Shown piece after piece: positions 16,580 through 23,521 of a stretch of DNA of 28,133 nt. The translations under genes were made by a program, and so were the position numbers. Positions within the stretch are counted from its first letter, which is position 1. Each line of letters starts with the position of its first letter. Source of the stretch: an uncultured Fusibacter sp. (GTDB lineage Bacteria; Bacillota; Clostridia; Peptostreptococcales; Acidaminobacteraceae); contig CALFXQ010000014.1 in NCBI GenBank assembly GCA_937958285.1, positions 1-28,133 of the forward strand, written 5' to 3'. The notes beneath the pieces were generated by a model, which was not told where the DNA came from, made no database searches, and saw only the letters and a list, made by a program, of their open reading frames with translations.

Positions 16580-16605
16580 AAGAATGTTGTATTTAGAGGT
16601 GGATT

Positions 16606-17100
16606 ATGCAGATCAGCATTTCAGAGGTTAAACGTCAACCACAACAAACTTTGGCGTTTGACGAACGGATTTCCTTTCCCGAATGGGATTTTCTCGGCGC
16701 ACATGCCGTGAGTGGTGTGGAGCCGTTTTCAGTGAAAGGTAAGGTTTACAGTCTCGATCGCAAGTTATGGATTCATTTTTCGTACGAAGGAATGGTTCAC
16801 TTCGTATGTGACCGGTGTCTGAAGTCTAACGACCGACTGCTTAAAGGCGAAGTCAAGAGTGAGCTTTCAGATGTGGATGAATTCGATGTGGAATGGCTTG
16901 TGATAAGAGATGGCCATATAGATTTGACTGAAGCCTTGACCGACGACATCGTGGTGCATTTGCCCATTCAACTCGTTTGTGAAGAAACCTGCAAGGGGCT
17001 TTGTCCACATTGCGGTTTAAATCTGAATCACGAGCAGTGCAACTGCAACCAAGAACAAATTGATCCGAGGTTAGAAGGCCTCAAGAACTTCTTTAAATAA
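16606..17100 (+). CDS. YceD/DUF177 family metal-binding protein
   Basis: 164-residue protein of the DUF177 (YceD) family, almost always encoded just before rpmF. In E. coli YceD is linked to 23S rRNA levels; the exact role is unknown. The sequence shows a cysteine pair at C68/C71 (VCDRC) and a second cluster CEETCKGLCPHCGLNLNHEQ with C125, C129, C133, C136 and further C145, C147, which together suggest bound zinc. The C-terminal DPRLEGLKNFF is the usual end. ATG follows GAGGTGG by about five bases. Co-transcribed with rpmF 18 bp later. Confidence 0.9.
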   Translation: MQISISEVKRQPQQTLAFDERISFPEWDFLGAHAVSGVEPFSVKGKVYSLDRKLWIHFSYEGMVHFVCDRCLKSNDRLLKGEVKSELSDVDEFDVEWLVIRDGHIDLTEALTDDIVVHLPIQLVCEETCKGLCPHCGLNLNHEQCNCNQEQIDPRLEGLKNFFK

Positions 17101-17118
17101 CTCTGAGGAGGTGGAAAC

Positions 17119-17301
17119 ATGGCAGTACCTAAGCGAAAAACTTCCAAGGCGAGAAGAGACAAACGTAGAGCGTCAAACATTAAAATGACAGCTCCTAATG
17201 TTATCAAATGTCCTCAATGCCACGAGCCTAACGTGCCACACAGAGTTTGTGCACATTGCGGCTATTATAGAAACGTAGAAGTCATTAAAGTGGCTGAGTA
17301 A
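17119..17301 (+). CDS. rpmF: 50S ribosomal protein L32
   Basis: Large-subunit protein of 60 residues. It begins MAVPKRKTSKARRDKRRA, the standard L32 start, and has a zinc ribbon of two CxxC pairs (C31/C34 and C44/C47). ATG follows GGAGGTGG. Shares the promoter at 16551-16579 with yceD and is followed by a strong terminator, so the fatty acid operon that follows is transcribed separately. Confidence 0.98.
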   Translation: MAVPKRKTSKARRDKRRASNIKMTAPNVIKCPQCHEPNVPHRVCAHCGYYRNVEVIKVAE

Positions 17302-17333
17302 TCACCCTCTTGACTCGAAACAAAATTAACACC

Positions 17334-17377
17334 AAACCCCAAAGCCTCTCCAGAAGGCAATTGGGGTTTATTTTTTT
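17334..17377 (+). terminator. Intrinsic terminator after rpmF
   Basis: Outer stem AAACCCCAA (17334-17342) with TTGGGGTTT (17361-17369), inner pairing GCC/GGC, then a T run to 17377. Confidence 0.92.
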
Positions 17378-17416
17378 GCGCAGAATGAGATGTAAGGTCT
17401 ATCTTGTTTGGAATTG

Positions 17417-17425
17417 TGATATACT
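17417..17425 (+). promoter_or_regulatory. Upstream promoter of fapR operon (extended -10)
   Basis: TGA followed by TATACT (17420-17425), an extended -10 element. No clear -35 at the right distance. It is followed three bases later by a FapR-like box. Identical -10 hexamer to the downstream promoter. Confidence 0.45.
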
Positions 17426-17428
17426 TAT

Positions 17429-17445
17429 GTAGTACCAACTACTAG
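17429..17445. promoter_or_regulatory. FapR operator, upstream copy
   Basis: GTAGTACCAACTACTAG contains the inverted repeat TAGTA / TACTA around five bases. This matches 12 of 17 positions of the FapR box as I remember it from Bacillus (TTAGTACCTGATACTAA). It lies just after the -10 at 17420-17425, where a repressor would block initiation. Confidence 0.6.
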
Positions 17446-17477
17446 GGTCAACACATAGGAGAATGTTAAGACTTTGA

Positions 17478-17505
17478 TTGACAAATTTCGAATTGCTGTT
17501 ATACT
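17478..17505 (+). promoter_or_regulatory. Main promoter of the fapR-plsX-fab operon
   Basis: TTGACA (17478-17483), 16 bases, TATACT (17500-17505). The predicted start point falls inside the FapR box at 17511-17527. About 47 bases separate the -10 from the fapR start. Confidence 0.8.
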
Positions 17506-17510
17506 TTATA

Positions 17511-17527
17511 CTAGTAGCTGGTGCTAA
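17511..17527. promoter_or_regulatory. FapR operator over the main promoter start point
   Basis: CTAGTAGCTGGTGCTAA matches the recalled FapR box TTAGTACCTGATACTAA at 13 of 17 positions and keeps the TAGTA / GCTAA dyad. It overlaps the transcription start of the promoter at 17478-17505. In the known system malonyl-CoA releases FapR from such sites. Confidence 0.75.
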
Positions 17528-17551
17528 TATATGATGTTATGAGGTGGTCTC

Positions 17552-18115
17552 TTGTCTAAGAACAAGCTTAAAAAGCTAGAAAGGCATCAGGCGTTAATTG
17601 CATTATTAGATGCCCAGCCGTTTTTAACGGACGAAGAATTGCGCGATCATTTTGGGGTCAGCATTCAAACGATTCGATTAGATCGTTTAGAGCTGAATAT
17701 TCCAGAACTCAGAGAACGCGTAAAGTCCGTAGCTACGAAACAGTACGATCAGCTCCAGTCCATTTCTAAAACAGAGATTTTGGGCGAGTTAATCGATCTA
17801 AAACTTAACCATAGCGGTATTTCTTATTTAGAAACAGATGAGCATTTCGTCTTTGAAAAAACACAAGTTGTCAAAGGACACCATATTTTTGCTATGGCTG
17901 AATCCCTGGCGCTGGCGGTAATTGATGCCAAGGTTGCACTAACAGGTGTGGCTAATATCAAATACCAAGAGCCAGTATATGCAGGTGAGAAGCTCATTGC
18001 AAAAGCACTGTGCAAAAAAGCAGAAGGCGCAGCCTTCTACGTGCACGTGCGTATCTTGGTTAAAGAGAGAGAAGTTTTTCGCTCGAAGTTCAAAATGACA
18101 GGATTGGAAGGATAA
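17552..18115 (+). CDS. fapR: Malonyl-CoA-responsive transcription repressor FapR
   Basis: Repressor of lipid synthesis genes; malonyl-CoA binding relieves repression. 187 residues. The N-terminal DeoR-like helix-turn-helix is at about 15-50, with LTDEELRDHFGVSIQTIRLD as the recognition region. A linker helix leads to a hotdog (thioesterase-like) domain from about 75 to the end, containing YLETDEHFVF, the helix GHHIFAMAESLALAVIDA and VANIKYQEPVYAGE, where family members bind malonyl-CoA. The TTG start follows GAGGTGG by five bases; no nearer ATG exists. It heads the operon it should regulate, with two matching operators upstream. plsX starts four bases after its stop. Confidence 0.95.
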   Translation: MSKNKLKKLERHQALIALLDAQPFLTDEELRDHFGVSIQTIRLDRLELNIPELRERVKSVATKQYDQLQSISKTEILGELIDLKLNHSGISYLETDEHFVFEKTQVVKGHHIFAMAESLALAVIDAKVALTGVANIKYQEPVYAGEKLIAKALCKKAEGAAFYVHVRILVKEREVFRSKFKMTGLEG

Positions 18116-18119
18116 GACG

Positions 18120-19157
18120 ATGAAAGATGCTAAAGCATTGAGAATAGGCATAGATGCCATGGGTGGTGACCACGCCCCCAAAGCAGTTATAGAAGGCGCA
18201 TTAATGGCATTAGAGCGTATTGAGGGTACAATTGTCTTGTTTGGCGATGAGCAATTGATCCAAAAGGAACTGGTATCAAAGCGATATGCTTCTGAGCGCA
18301 TCGACATTGTACATTGTTCTGAAACCATTGAAAGCGATGACCAACCAGTTAAGGCCATTAAGAGCAAGAAAGATTCTTCGATGGTTCGCGGGTTTGAAGC
18401 TTTAAAGGCCGAATCTATAGATGCTTTTATATCGGCTGGGAACACTGGTGCTCTTTTGGCAGGTGGTGCTCTAAAAATTGGTCGAGTGAAGGGTATAAAA
18501 AGACCAGCTTTAACCTCGGCATACCCGACAGATAAAGGTGTCTCTGTGCTGGTTGACGCTGGGGCCAATACGGAATGTGACCCTATTAATTTGCAACAAT
18601 TCGCGTTTATGGGTCATTTGTATTCAAAAGAAGTAATGGGCGTAGCAAGTCCAATCACAGGGCTTGTAAATATTGGCACCGAAGATGAAAAAGGTTCCAC
18701 ACTCTATAAGGACTCCTTTAAATTGCTAAAGGCAACTGAGGGCATTAACTTTATGGGAAACTTAGAAGCGCGTGATATTCCCACGGGCATGGCAGATGTT
18801 ATTGTCTGCGATGGCTTCACTGGCAATGTAGTGCTCAAGCTTTCAGAAGGTGTGGCAAAATCTTTTGGCAAGGCTATTAAAGAAACTGTTATGGCATCTT
18901 GGAAAACAAAAATTGGTGGTTTGCTCATTAAGGCAGGTCTAGATGCCTTTAAGCAAAAGATGGATTATGCAGAGTACGGCGGTGCACCGCTTTTAGGTTT
19001 AAAGCATCCCGTAGTAAAAGCACATGGGAGTTCAAATGCCAAGGCATTTATGAATGCCATACGCTATGCAGAACGCTATGCCTCACACGATATTATTTCT
19101 AAAATGGCAGACTTTTTAGCATTTGACACGTCGGAGGATGCCTCAGAAGAAGCTTAA
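18120..19157 (+). CDS. plsX: Phosphate acyltransferase PlsX
   Basis: Converts acyl-ACP and phosphate to acyl-phosphate, the acyl donor for PlsY in the first step of phospholipid synthesis; peripheral membrane enzyme. 345 residues. Starts LRIGIDAMGGDHAPKAVIEG, the diagnostic PlsX N-terminus, and has ETIESDDQPVKAIKSKKDSS, FISAGNTGALLAGG, VLVDAGAN and the DVIVCDGFTGNVVLK stretch. ATG follows AAGGA by seven bases and starts four bases after fapR. A short stable hairpin follows the stop codon before fabH. Confidence 0.97.
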   Translation: MKDAKALRIGIDAMGGDHAPKAVIEGALMALERIEGTIVLFGDEQLIQKELVSKRYASERIDIVHCSETIESDDQPVKAIKSKKDSSMVRGFEALKAESIDAFISAGNTGALLAGGALKIGRVKGIKRPALTSAYPTDKGVSVLVDAGANTECDPINLQQFAFMGHLYSKEVMGVASPITGLVNIGTEDEKGSTLYKDSFKLLKATEGINFMGNLEARDIPTGMADVIVCDGFTGNVVLKLSEGVAKSFGKAIKETVMASWKTKIGGLLIKAGLDAFKQKMDYAEYGGAPLLGLKHPVVKAHGSSNAKAFMNAIRYAERYASHDIISKMADFLAFDTSEDASEEA

Positions 19158-19177
19158 AATCTAGGCAATCCTAGATT
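19158..19177 (+). other. Intercistronic hairpin between plsX and fabH
   Basis: AATCTAGG (19158-19165), CAAT loop, CCTAGATT (19170-19177): an exact 8-bp stem right after the plsX stop. No T run follows, so it is unlikely to be an ordinary terminator. It could protect or mark a processing site in the operon mRNA. The fabH ribosome site begins nine bases after it. Confidence 0.6.
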
Positions 19178-19197
19178 AAAAGCACAAGGAGGCACAA

Positions 19198-20178
19198 TTG
19201 AATCGATCAAAAATCTTGGGCACCGGCCGATACCTACCGGAGAGGGTGCTCACTAATTTCGACTTGGAAAAAATAGTCGAAACTACAAATGAATGGATTG
19301 TGACGCGTACTGGCATAGAAACCCGCCATATTGCAGCACCTGAACAGGCGACATCGGATTTGGCGACAGAAGCTGCTAAAAAAGCGATCGCAAAAGCAGG
19401 TCTTACTGCGCAAGATATCGAGTTGATTATCGTAGCAACGGTAACCCCCGACATGGCATTTCCTTCAACGGCATGTATTGTCCAAGCAAATTTAGGGGCT
19501 ACAAAAGCAGCGGCATTCGATGTAGAGGCAGCGTGCTCTGGTTTTCTATATGGATTAGCCACGGCAGATGCCTTTATTAAAGCCGGTATGTATAAGCATA
19601 TTTTGGTAATCGGTGCCGAGAAGATGTCTAGTATCTTAAATTGGTCAAATCGAAATACTTGTGTCTTGTTTGGCGATGGTGCGGGGGCTGCGGTTGTAGG
19701 TCCAAGTAACAGTGAAGAAGGTATTTTGTCGACAATTCTTGGCGCAGACGGCGAGGGTGGAAAGTTCCTCAGCCAACCGGCGGGGGGCTCAAGAAAGCCC
19801 GCTTCTGTCGAGACGGTGCAAAATAACGAACACACCGTCGACATGGCTGGAACAGATGTGTTTAAATTTGCCGTGCGCATTATGGGGAATGCTTCTATTG
19901 AGGCCATCGAAAAAGCCGGTCTTAGCATCGAAGATATTCAAGTATTAGTGCCCCACCAGGCAAATATGCGCATTATATCAGCGGCAGCTAAGCGATTAGA
20001 GATGCCTATGGATCGGGTAAAAGTCAACTTAAATCAATATGGCAATATTTCAGCGGCGTCCATCCCTATCGCGCTGGATGAGTCTTTGGAAGAAGGGTTG
20101 ATTAAAAGAGGCGATCACGTTGTGTTGACGGGATTTGGTGGAGGCCTTACGTGGGGCTCTGCTGTCATAAAGTTTTAA
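19198..20178 (+). CDS. fabH: Beta-ketoacyl-ACP synthase III
   Basis: Starts fatty acid synthesis by condensing an acyl-CoA primer with malonyl-ACP. 326 residues. Catalytic triad visible: C113 in EAACSGFLYG, H253 in VPHQANMRI and N283 in NQYGNIS. EWIVTRTGIETRH near the N-terminus is also typical. TTG start (codes Met) follows AAGGAGG by five bases; the first in-frame ATG would remove essential sequence. Whether it prefers acetyl-CoA or branched primers cannot be told. It is followed by fabD directly. In many clostridial operons fabK would lie between fabH and fabD, but here it is absent. Confidence 0.97.
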   Translation: MNRSKILGTGRYLPERVLTNFDLEKIVETTNEWIVTRTGIETRHIAAPEQATSDLATEAAKKAIAKAGLTAQDIELIIVATVTPDMAFPSTACIVQANLGATKAAAFDVEAACSGFLYGLATADAFIKAGMYKHILVIGAEKMSSILNWSNRNTCVLFGDGAGAAVVGPSNSEEGILSTILGADGEGGKFLSQPAGGSRKPASVETVQNNEHTVDMAGTDVFKFAVRIMGNASIEAIEKAGLSIEDIQVLVPHQANMRIISAAAKRLEMPMDRVKVNLNQYGNISAASIPIALDESLEEGLIKRGDHVVLTGFGGGLTWGSAVIKF

Positions 20179-20196
20179 GATATTTCAGGGGGACTT

Positions 20197-21141
20197 ATGG
20201 GTAAAATTGCTTTTGTTTTTCCGGGTCAGGGTGCACAGTATGTGGGTATGGGCAAAGCGCTTTACGAAGCATATCCTGAGGCACAGCAGGTCTTTGACGA
20301 TGCTACAGAAGCATTGGGCTATGACATGGCTAAAATGTGCTTTGAAGGACCAGAAGAGGCACTGCGCATTACCGAAAATACACAGCCAACCATTCTCACC
20401 ACATCGGTGGCTGCTTTAAAAGCGCTGGCTAGTCATGGGATTCAACCCCATGTTGTTGCTGGATTAAGCTTAGGAGAGTATTCTGCTCTAGTTGCTGCAG
20501 ATGCTCTGCAATTCAAAGATGCCGTTCGTCTCGTGCGCACGCGTGGGAAGTTGATGCAAGAAGAAGTTCCCGATGGTGTAGGCGGTATGGCCGCAATCTT
20601 GGGCTTAGATGATTCAGATGTGGAATTGGCTTGTGAACGGGCTAAAGATGCAGGTGTTGTTCAGCCTGCAAACTACAATTGCCCAAAACAACTTGTCATT
20701 GCCGGGGAAATTCAAGCAGTTACAAGAGCGGTTGAGGAAGCGAAGCTTCTAGGTGCAAAGAAAGCAGTGATGTTGCCCGTATCAGCGCCATTTCACACCA
20801 GTCTTTTAAAGGGTGCAGGCGATAAGTTAAAGGGTCATTTGGAACATGTTCAAGTGTCTTCGCTAACAGTGCCTGTTGTGGCAAATGTGAATGCAAGTCA
20901 TTATGCATCCTCCGATGTTGTTAAAGACCTATTAGTCGCACAGGTGAGCAATCCGGTACTTTGGGCGAAGAGTGTGGCGTTTATGGTCGAAGAGGGTGTA
21001 GATCTCTTTATCGAAGTGGGTCCTGGTACTGCATTATCTAAATTTATCAAAAAAATTGCGAAAGATGTGACCATTCTGTCGGTGGAAGATGTGGAAAGTC
21101 TCGAAGCCACAGTGGCGTATATTAAGGAAAGGCAGGCATAG
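20197..21141 (+). CDS. fabD: Malonyl-CoA:ACP transacylase
   Basis: Transfers malonyl from CoA to acyl carrier protein. 314 residues. FVFPGQGAQYVGMGK at the start, nucleophile S91 in GLSLGEYSALVAA, and H200 in SAPFHTSLL form the active site. Arg in the VRTRGKLMQ stretch holds the malonyl carboxylate. ATG follows GGGGGA by five bases. fabG begins one base after the stop. Confidence 0.97.
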   Translation: MGKIAFVFPGQGAQYVGMGKALYEAYPEAQQVFDDATEALGYDMAKMCFEGPEEALRITENTQPTILTTSVAALKALASHGIQPHVVAGLSLGEYSALVAADALQFKDAVRLVRTRGKLMQEEVPDGVGGMAAILGLDDSDVELACERAKDAGVVQPANYNCPKQLVIAGEIQAVTRAVEEAKLLGAKKAVMLPVSAPFHTSLLKGAGDKLKGHLEHVQVSSLTVPVVANVNASHYASSDVVKDLLVAQVSNPVLWAKSVAFMVEEGVDLFIEVGPGTALSKFIKKIAKDVTILSVEDVESLEATVAYIKERQA

Positions 21142-21142
21142 G

Positions 21143-21886
21143 GTGAACTTACAAGGTAAAAATGCCATTGTGACTGGTGGTGCAAGGGGTATAGGCAGAG
21201 CAGTCGCCTTAAAACTCGCACAGCTTGGCGCTAATGTGGCTGTCAATTACACGAGTTCTGCCGATGCGGCGCTAGACGTTGTCAAGCAAGCAGAGGCAAT
21301 GGGCGTAAAAGCCCTGGCCATCAAAGCCGACGTTTCTAAAGATGAAGATGTTTCTAAATTAACTGACCTTGTGAAGGCAGAGTTTGGCAGCATCGATATT
21401 TTAGTCAACAATGCCGGCATAACAAGAGATGGTCTTTTGATACGCATGAAAGAAGACGATTGGGATCAAGTTATCAATACAAATCTCAAAGGTGTGTTCC
21501 TTACCACTAAACACGTTGGAAAAATTATGCTCAAGCAAAAACAGGGCAAAATAGTGAACATTTCTTCTGTTGTTGGTGTGATGGGAAATGCAGGACAGGC
21601 TAATTACGCAGCTTCTAAGGCTGGAGTTATTGGTTTTACAAAGTCGACGGCAAAGGAGTTCGCTTCGCGGGGAGTGAATATCAATGCAATCGCGCCGGGT
21701 TTTATACGCTCGGATATGACAGACGCGCTTTCTGATGATGTGAAGGGCCATTATTTGGCCAATATTCCGCTGGGTGCTTTCGGCGAAACTGAGGACGTAG
21801 CCAATGCTGTAGCATTTTTATGCTCGGAGATGGCGCGTTATATCACCGGTCAAACATTACATGTTGACGGTGGACTGGTTATGTAG
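21143..21886 (+). CDS. fabG: 3-oxoacyl-ACP reductase
   Basis: NADPH-dependent short-chain reductase, the first reduction in chain elongation. 247 residues, exactly the usual FabG length, when started at GTG 21143. A longer frame with ATG at 21089 would overlap fabD by 53 bases and add an untypical tail. Cofactor loop TGGARGIG (11-18), NNAG (89-92), catalytic S142, Y155 and K159 (YAASK). AAGG lies about ten bases upstream in the end of fabD. acpP follows after 51 bp. Confidence 0.96.
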   Translation: MNLQGKNAIVTGGARGIGRAVALKLAQLGANVAVNYTSSADAALDVVKQAEAMGVKALAIKADVSKDEDVSKLTDLVKAEFGSIDILVNNAGITRDGLLIRMKEDDWDQVINTNLKGVFLTTKHVGKIMLKQKQGKIVNISSVVGVMGNAGQANYAASKAGVIGFTKSTAKEFASRGVNINAIAPGFIRSDMTDALSDDVKGHYLANIPLGAFGETEDVANAVAFLCSEMARYITGQTLHVDGGLVM

Positions 21887-21937
21887 TTTAATAAATGTGT
21901 CTTACAAAAAACTCGACTTGTAGAAGGAGAAAAGAAA

Positions 21938-22168
21938 ATGGTATTCAATAAAGTTAAAGAGATCATTATCGATCAATTAGGCCTCGATGCAGACACTGAG
22001 ATCACACCAGAAACTTCATTAATGGCGGATTTAGAAGCGGATTCATTAGATGCAGTTGAAATTATCATGGCGCTCGAAGACGAGTTCGACGTAGAAATTC
22101 CAGACGAAGACGCTGAAAAATTCAAAAATATCGGCGACATCGCCAACTATATCGAAGCGAATAAGTAG
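21938..22168 (+). CDS. acpP: Acyl carrier protein
   Basis: Acidic four-helix carrier of 76 residues that holds growing acyl chains on 4'-phosphopantetheine. The attachment serine is S36 in EADSLDAVE. The C-terminal helix region EDEFDVEIPDEDAEKF is typical. ATG follows AGAAGGAG by about eight bases. It serves FabD, FabG, FabH, FabF and PlsX encoded around it. In Bacillus and many clostridia rnc and smc follow acpP; here fabF follows instead. Confidence 0.98.
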   Translation: MVFNKVKEIIIDQLGLDADTEITPETSLMADLEADSLDAVEIIMALEDEFDVEIPDEDAEKFKNIGDIANYIEANK

Positions 22169-22177
22169 GAGGCGGAC

Positions 22178-23416
22178 ATGAGAAGAGTAGTAATCACAGG
22201 ATTAGGTGTAGTAAGCCCCATCGGTACTGGCAAAGATGCCTACTGGCAAGCGCTAAAGGCAGGTGTCAGCGGTGTTGGGCCAATCACACGCTTCGATGCC
22301 TCTGAATTTGCTACTCAGTTCGCCGCTGAAGTGAAGGACTTTGATCCAACGGTTTACGTCGATAAAAAAGAAGCAAAGCGTATGGATCGCTTCACACAAT
22401 TTGCCATTGCTGCTAGTACGTTAGCGTTGGCAGATGCCAAGATCGATGTGACAACCATAGACCAAGAGCGTTTCGGCGTGGTCATGGGATGTGGCATTGG
22501 CGGCATCAGCACCCTAGAAGAAGAACATCAGAAACAACTCGAGAAAGGCGGCATGCGCGTCAGCCCTTTCTTAATTCCAATGATGATTACAAACATGGCA
22601 TCGGGTCAAGTTTCAATGCAGTTTGGGGCAAAAGGTCCAAACTACACTGTTGTAACAGCCTGTGCTTCGGGTACTAATGCCATCGGCGATGCCTTCAAGG
22701 TCATTCAGCGTGGCGACTCGGATATCATGTTAACAGGTGGCACAGAAGCGTCTATCACCCCGCTTGGATTTGGCGGCTTCTGTGTTATGAAAGCCATGTC
22801 TCGTCGCAATGACGATCCTAAAACGGCGAGCCGTCCTTTCGACAAAAACCGCGATGGTTTTGTTATGGGTGAAGGCTCGGGCATCTTAGTGCTAGAAAGT
22901 CTTGAGCATGCTCAAGCACGTGGTGCAAAGATATATGCAGAAGTTTTAGGTTATGGCATGAGTTCAGATGCTTACCACATCACAACACCAGCTCCAGGTG
23001 GCGAAGGTGCTGCACGCGCGATGCGCTTAGCGATTCGCGATGCGGGCTTACAGCCAGAGCAAATCGATTATGTGAATGCTCATGGTACGAGCACACCTTA
23101 TAATGATCAATTCGAAACCATGGCAATTAAGTCTGTGTTTGGCGACCATGCCTATAAGCTGGCGGTGAACTCAACAAAGTCCATGACGGGTCACCTCCTT
23201 GGTGCATCTGGTGCGATCGAAGCGATAGCTGGTTTAATGGCTATTGAAGAAGGCATTATTCATCCGACCATTAACCAATTTGAAAGCGACGAAGAATTGG
23301 ACCTCAACTATGTGCCAAATGTGGCCATAGAGCGTCAAGTCAATTACTTCTTATCCAATTCACTCGGGTTTGGCGGACACAATGCAACGCTGTGCTTTGG
23401 CGTCTTTAAAGCATAG
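22178..23416 (+). CDS. fabF: Beta-ketoacyl-ACP synthase II
   Basis: Elongates acyl-ACP with malonyl-ACP. 412 residues. Nucleophile C162 in VVTACASGTN, H302 in NAHGTSTPYND, and K334/H339 in NSTKSMTGHLLGASG complete the Cys-His-His/Lys site. The N-terminal RRVVITGLGVVSPIG is standard. ATG follows TAGGAGG by six bases, nine bases after acpP. It is the last gene of the operon and is closed by a strong terminator, with no accB, fabZ, accC, accD, accA or fabK/fabI following. Confidence 0.98.
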   Translation: MRRVVITGLGVVSPIGTGKDAYWQALKAGVSGVGPITRFDASEFATQFAAEVKDFDPTVYVDKKEAKRMDRFTQFAIAASTLALADAKIDVTTIDQERFGVVMGCGIGGISTLEEEHQKQLEKGGMRVSPFLIPMMITNMASGQVSMQFGAKGPNYTVVTACASGTNAIGDAFKVIQRGDSDIMLTGGTEASITPLGFGGFCVMKAMSRRNDDPKTASRPFDKNRDGFVMGEGSGILVLESLEHAQARGAKIYAEVLGYGMSSDAYHITTPAPGGEGAARAMRLAIRDAGLQPEQIDYVNAHGTSTPYNDQFETMAIKSVFGDHAYKLAVNSTKSMTGHLLGASGAIEAIAGLMAIEEGIIHPTINQFESDEELDLNYVPNVAIERQVNYFLSNSLGFGGHNATLCFGVFKA

Positions 23417-23439
23417 TGCATGATACAATGTAAAATGTA

Positions 23440-23480
23440 AAATCCCCATTGACTGTAATCTGGTCAAGGGGGATTTTTTT
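23440..23480. terminator. Bidirectional terminator between fabF and the histidine kinase gene
   Basis: 14-bp stem with one mismatch: AAATCCCCATTGAC (23440-23453) pairs with GTCAAGGGGGATTT (23463-23476). T run to 23480 on the plus strand; on the minus strand the arm is followed by a T-rich stretch. Serves fabF and perhaps also the leftward histidine kinase gene that ends at 23522. Confidence 0.9.
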
Positions 23481-23521
23481 ATTAGCGAGCGGTAGAGGTG
23501 TGGTGATACTCATGCGATGCG

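Noticed and set aside
17939..18568. Minus-strand frame of 209 codons opposite fapR/plsX
   Set aside because: Covers parts of two well-supported genes, Ser/Pro-rich shadow protein with no motif.
19176..19928. Minus-strand frame of 250 codons opposite fabH
   Set aside because: Mirrors the FabH coding frame; FabH has a complete catalytic triad and the antisense product shows no family features.
21089..21886. Longer FabG beginning at ATG 21089
   Set aside because: Would overlap fabD by 53 bases and add 18 residues unlike any FabG; the GTG at 21143 gives the standard 247 residues.
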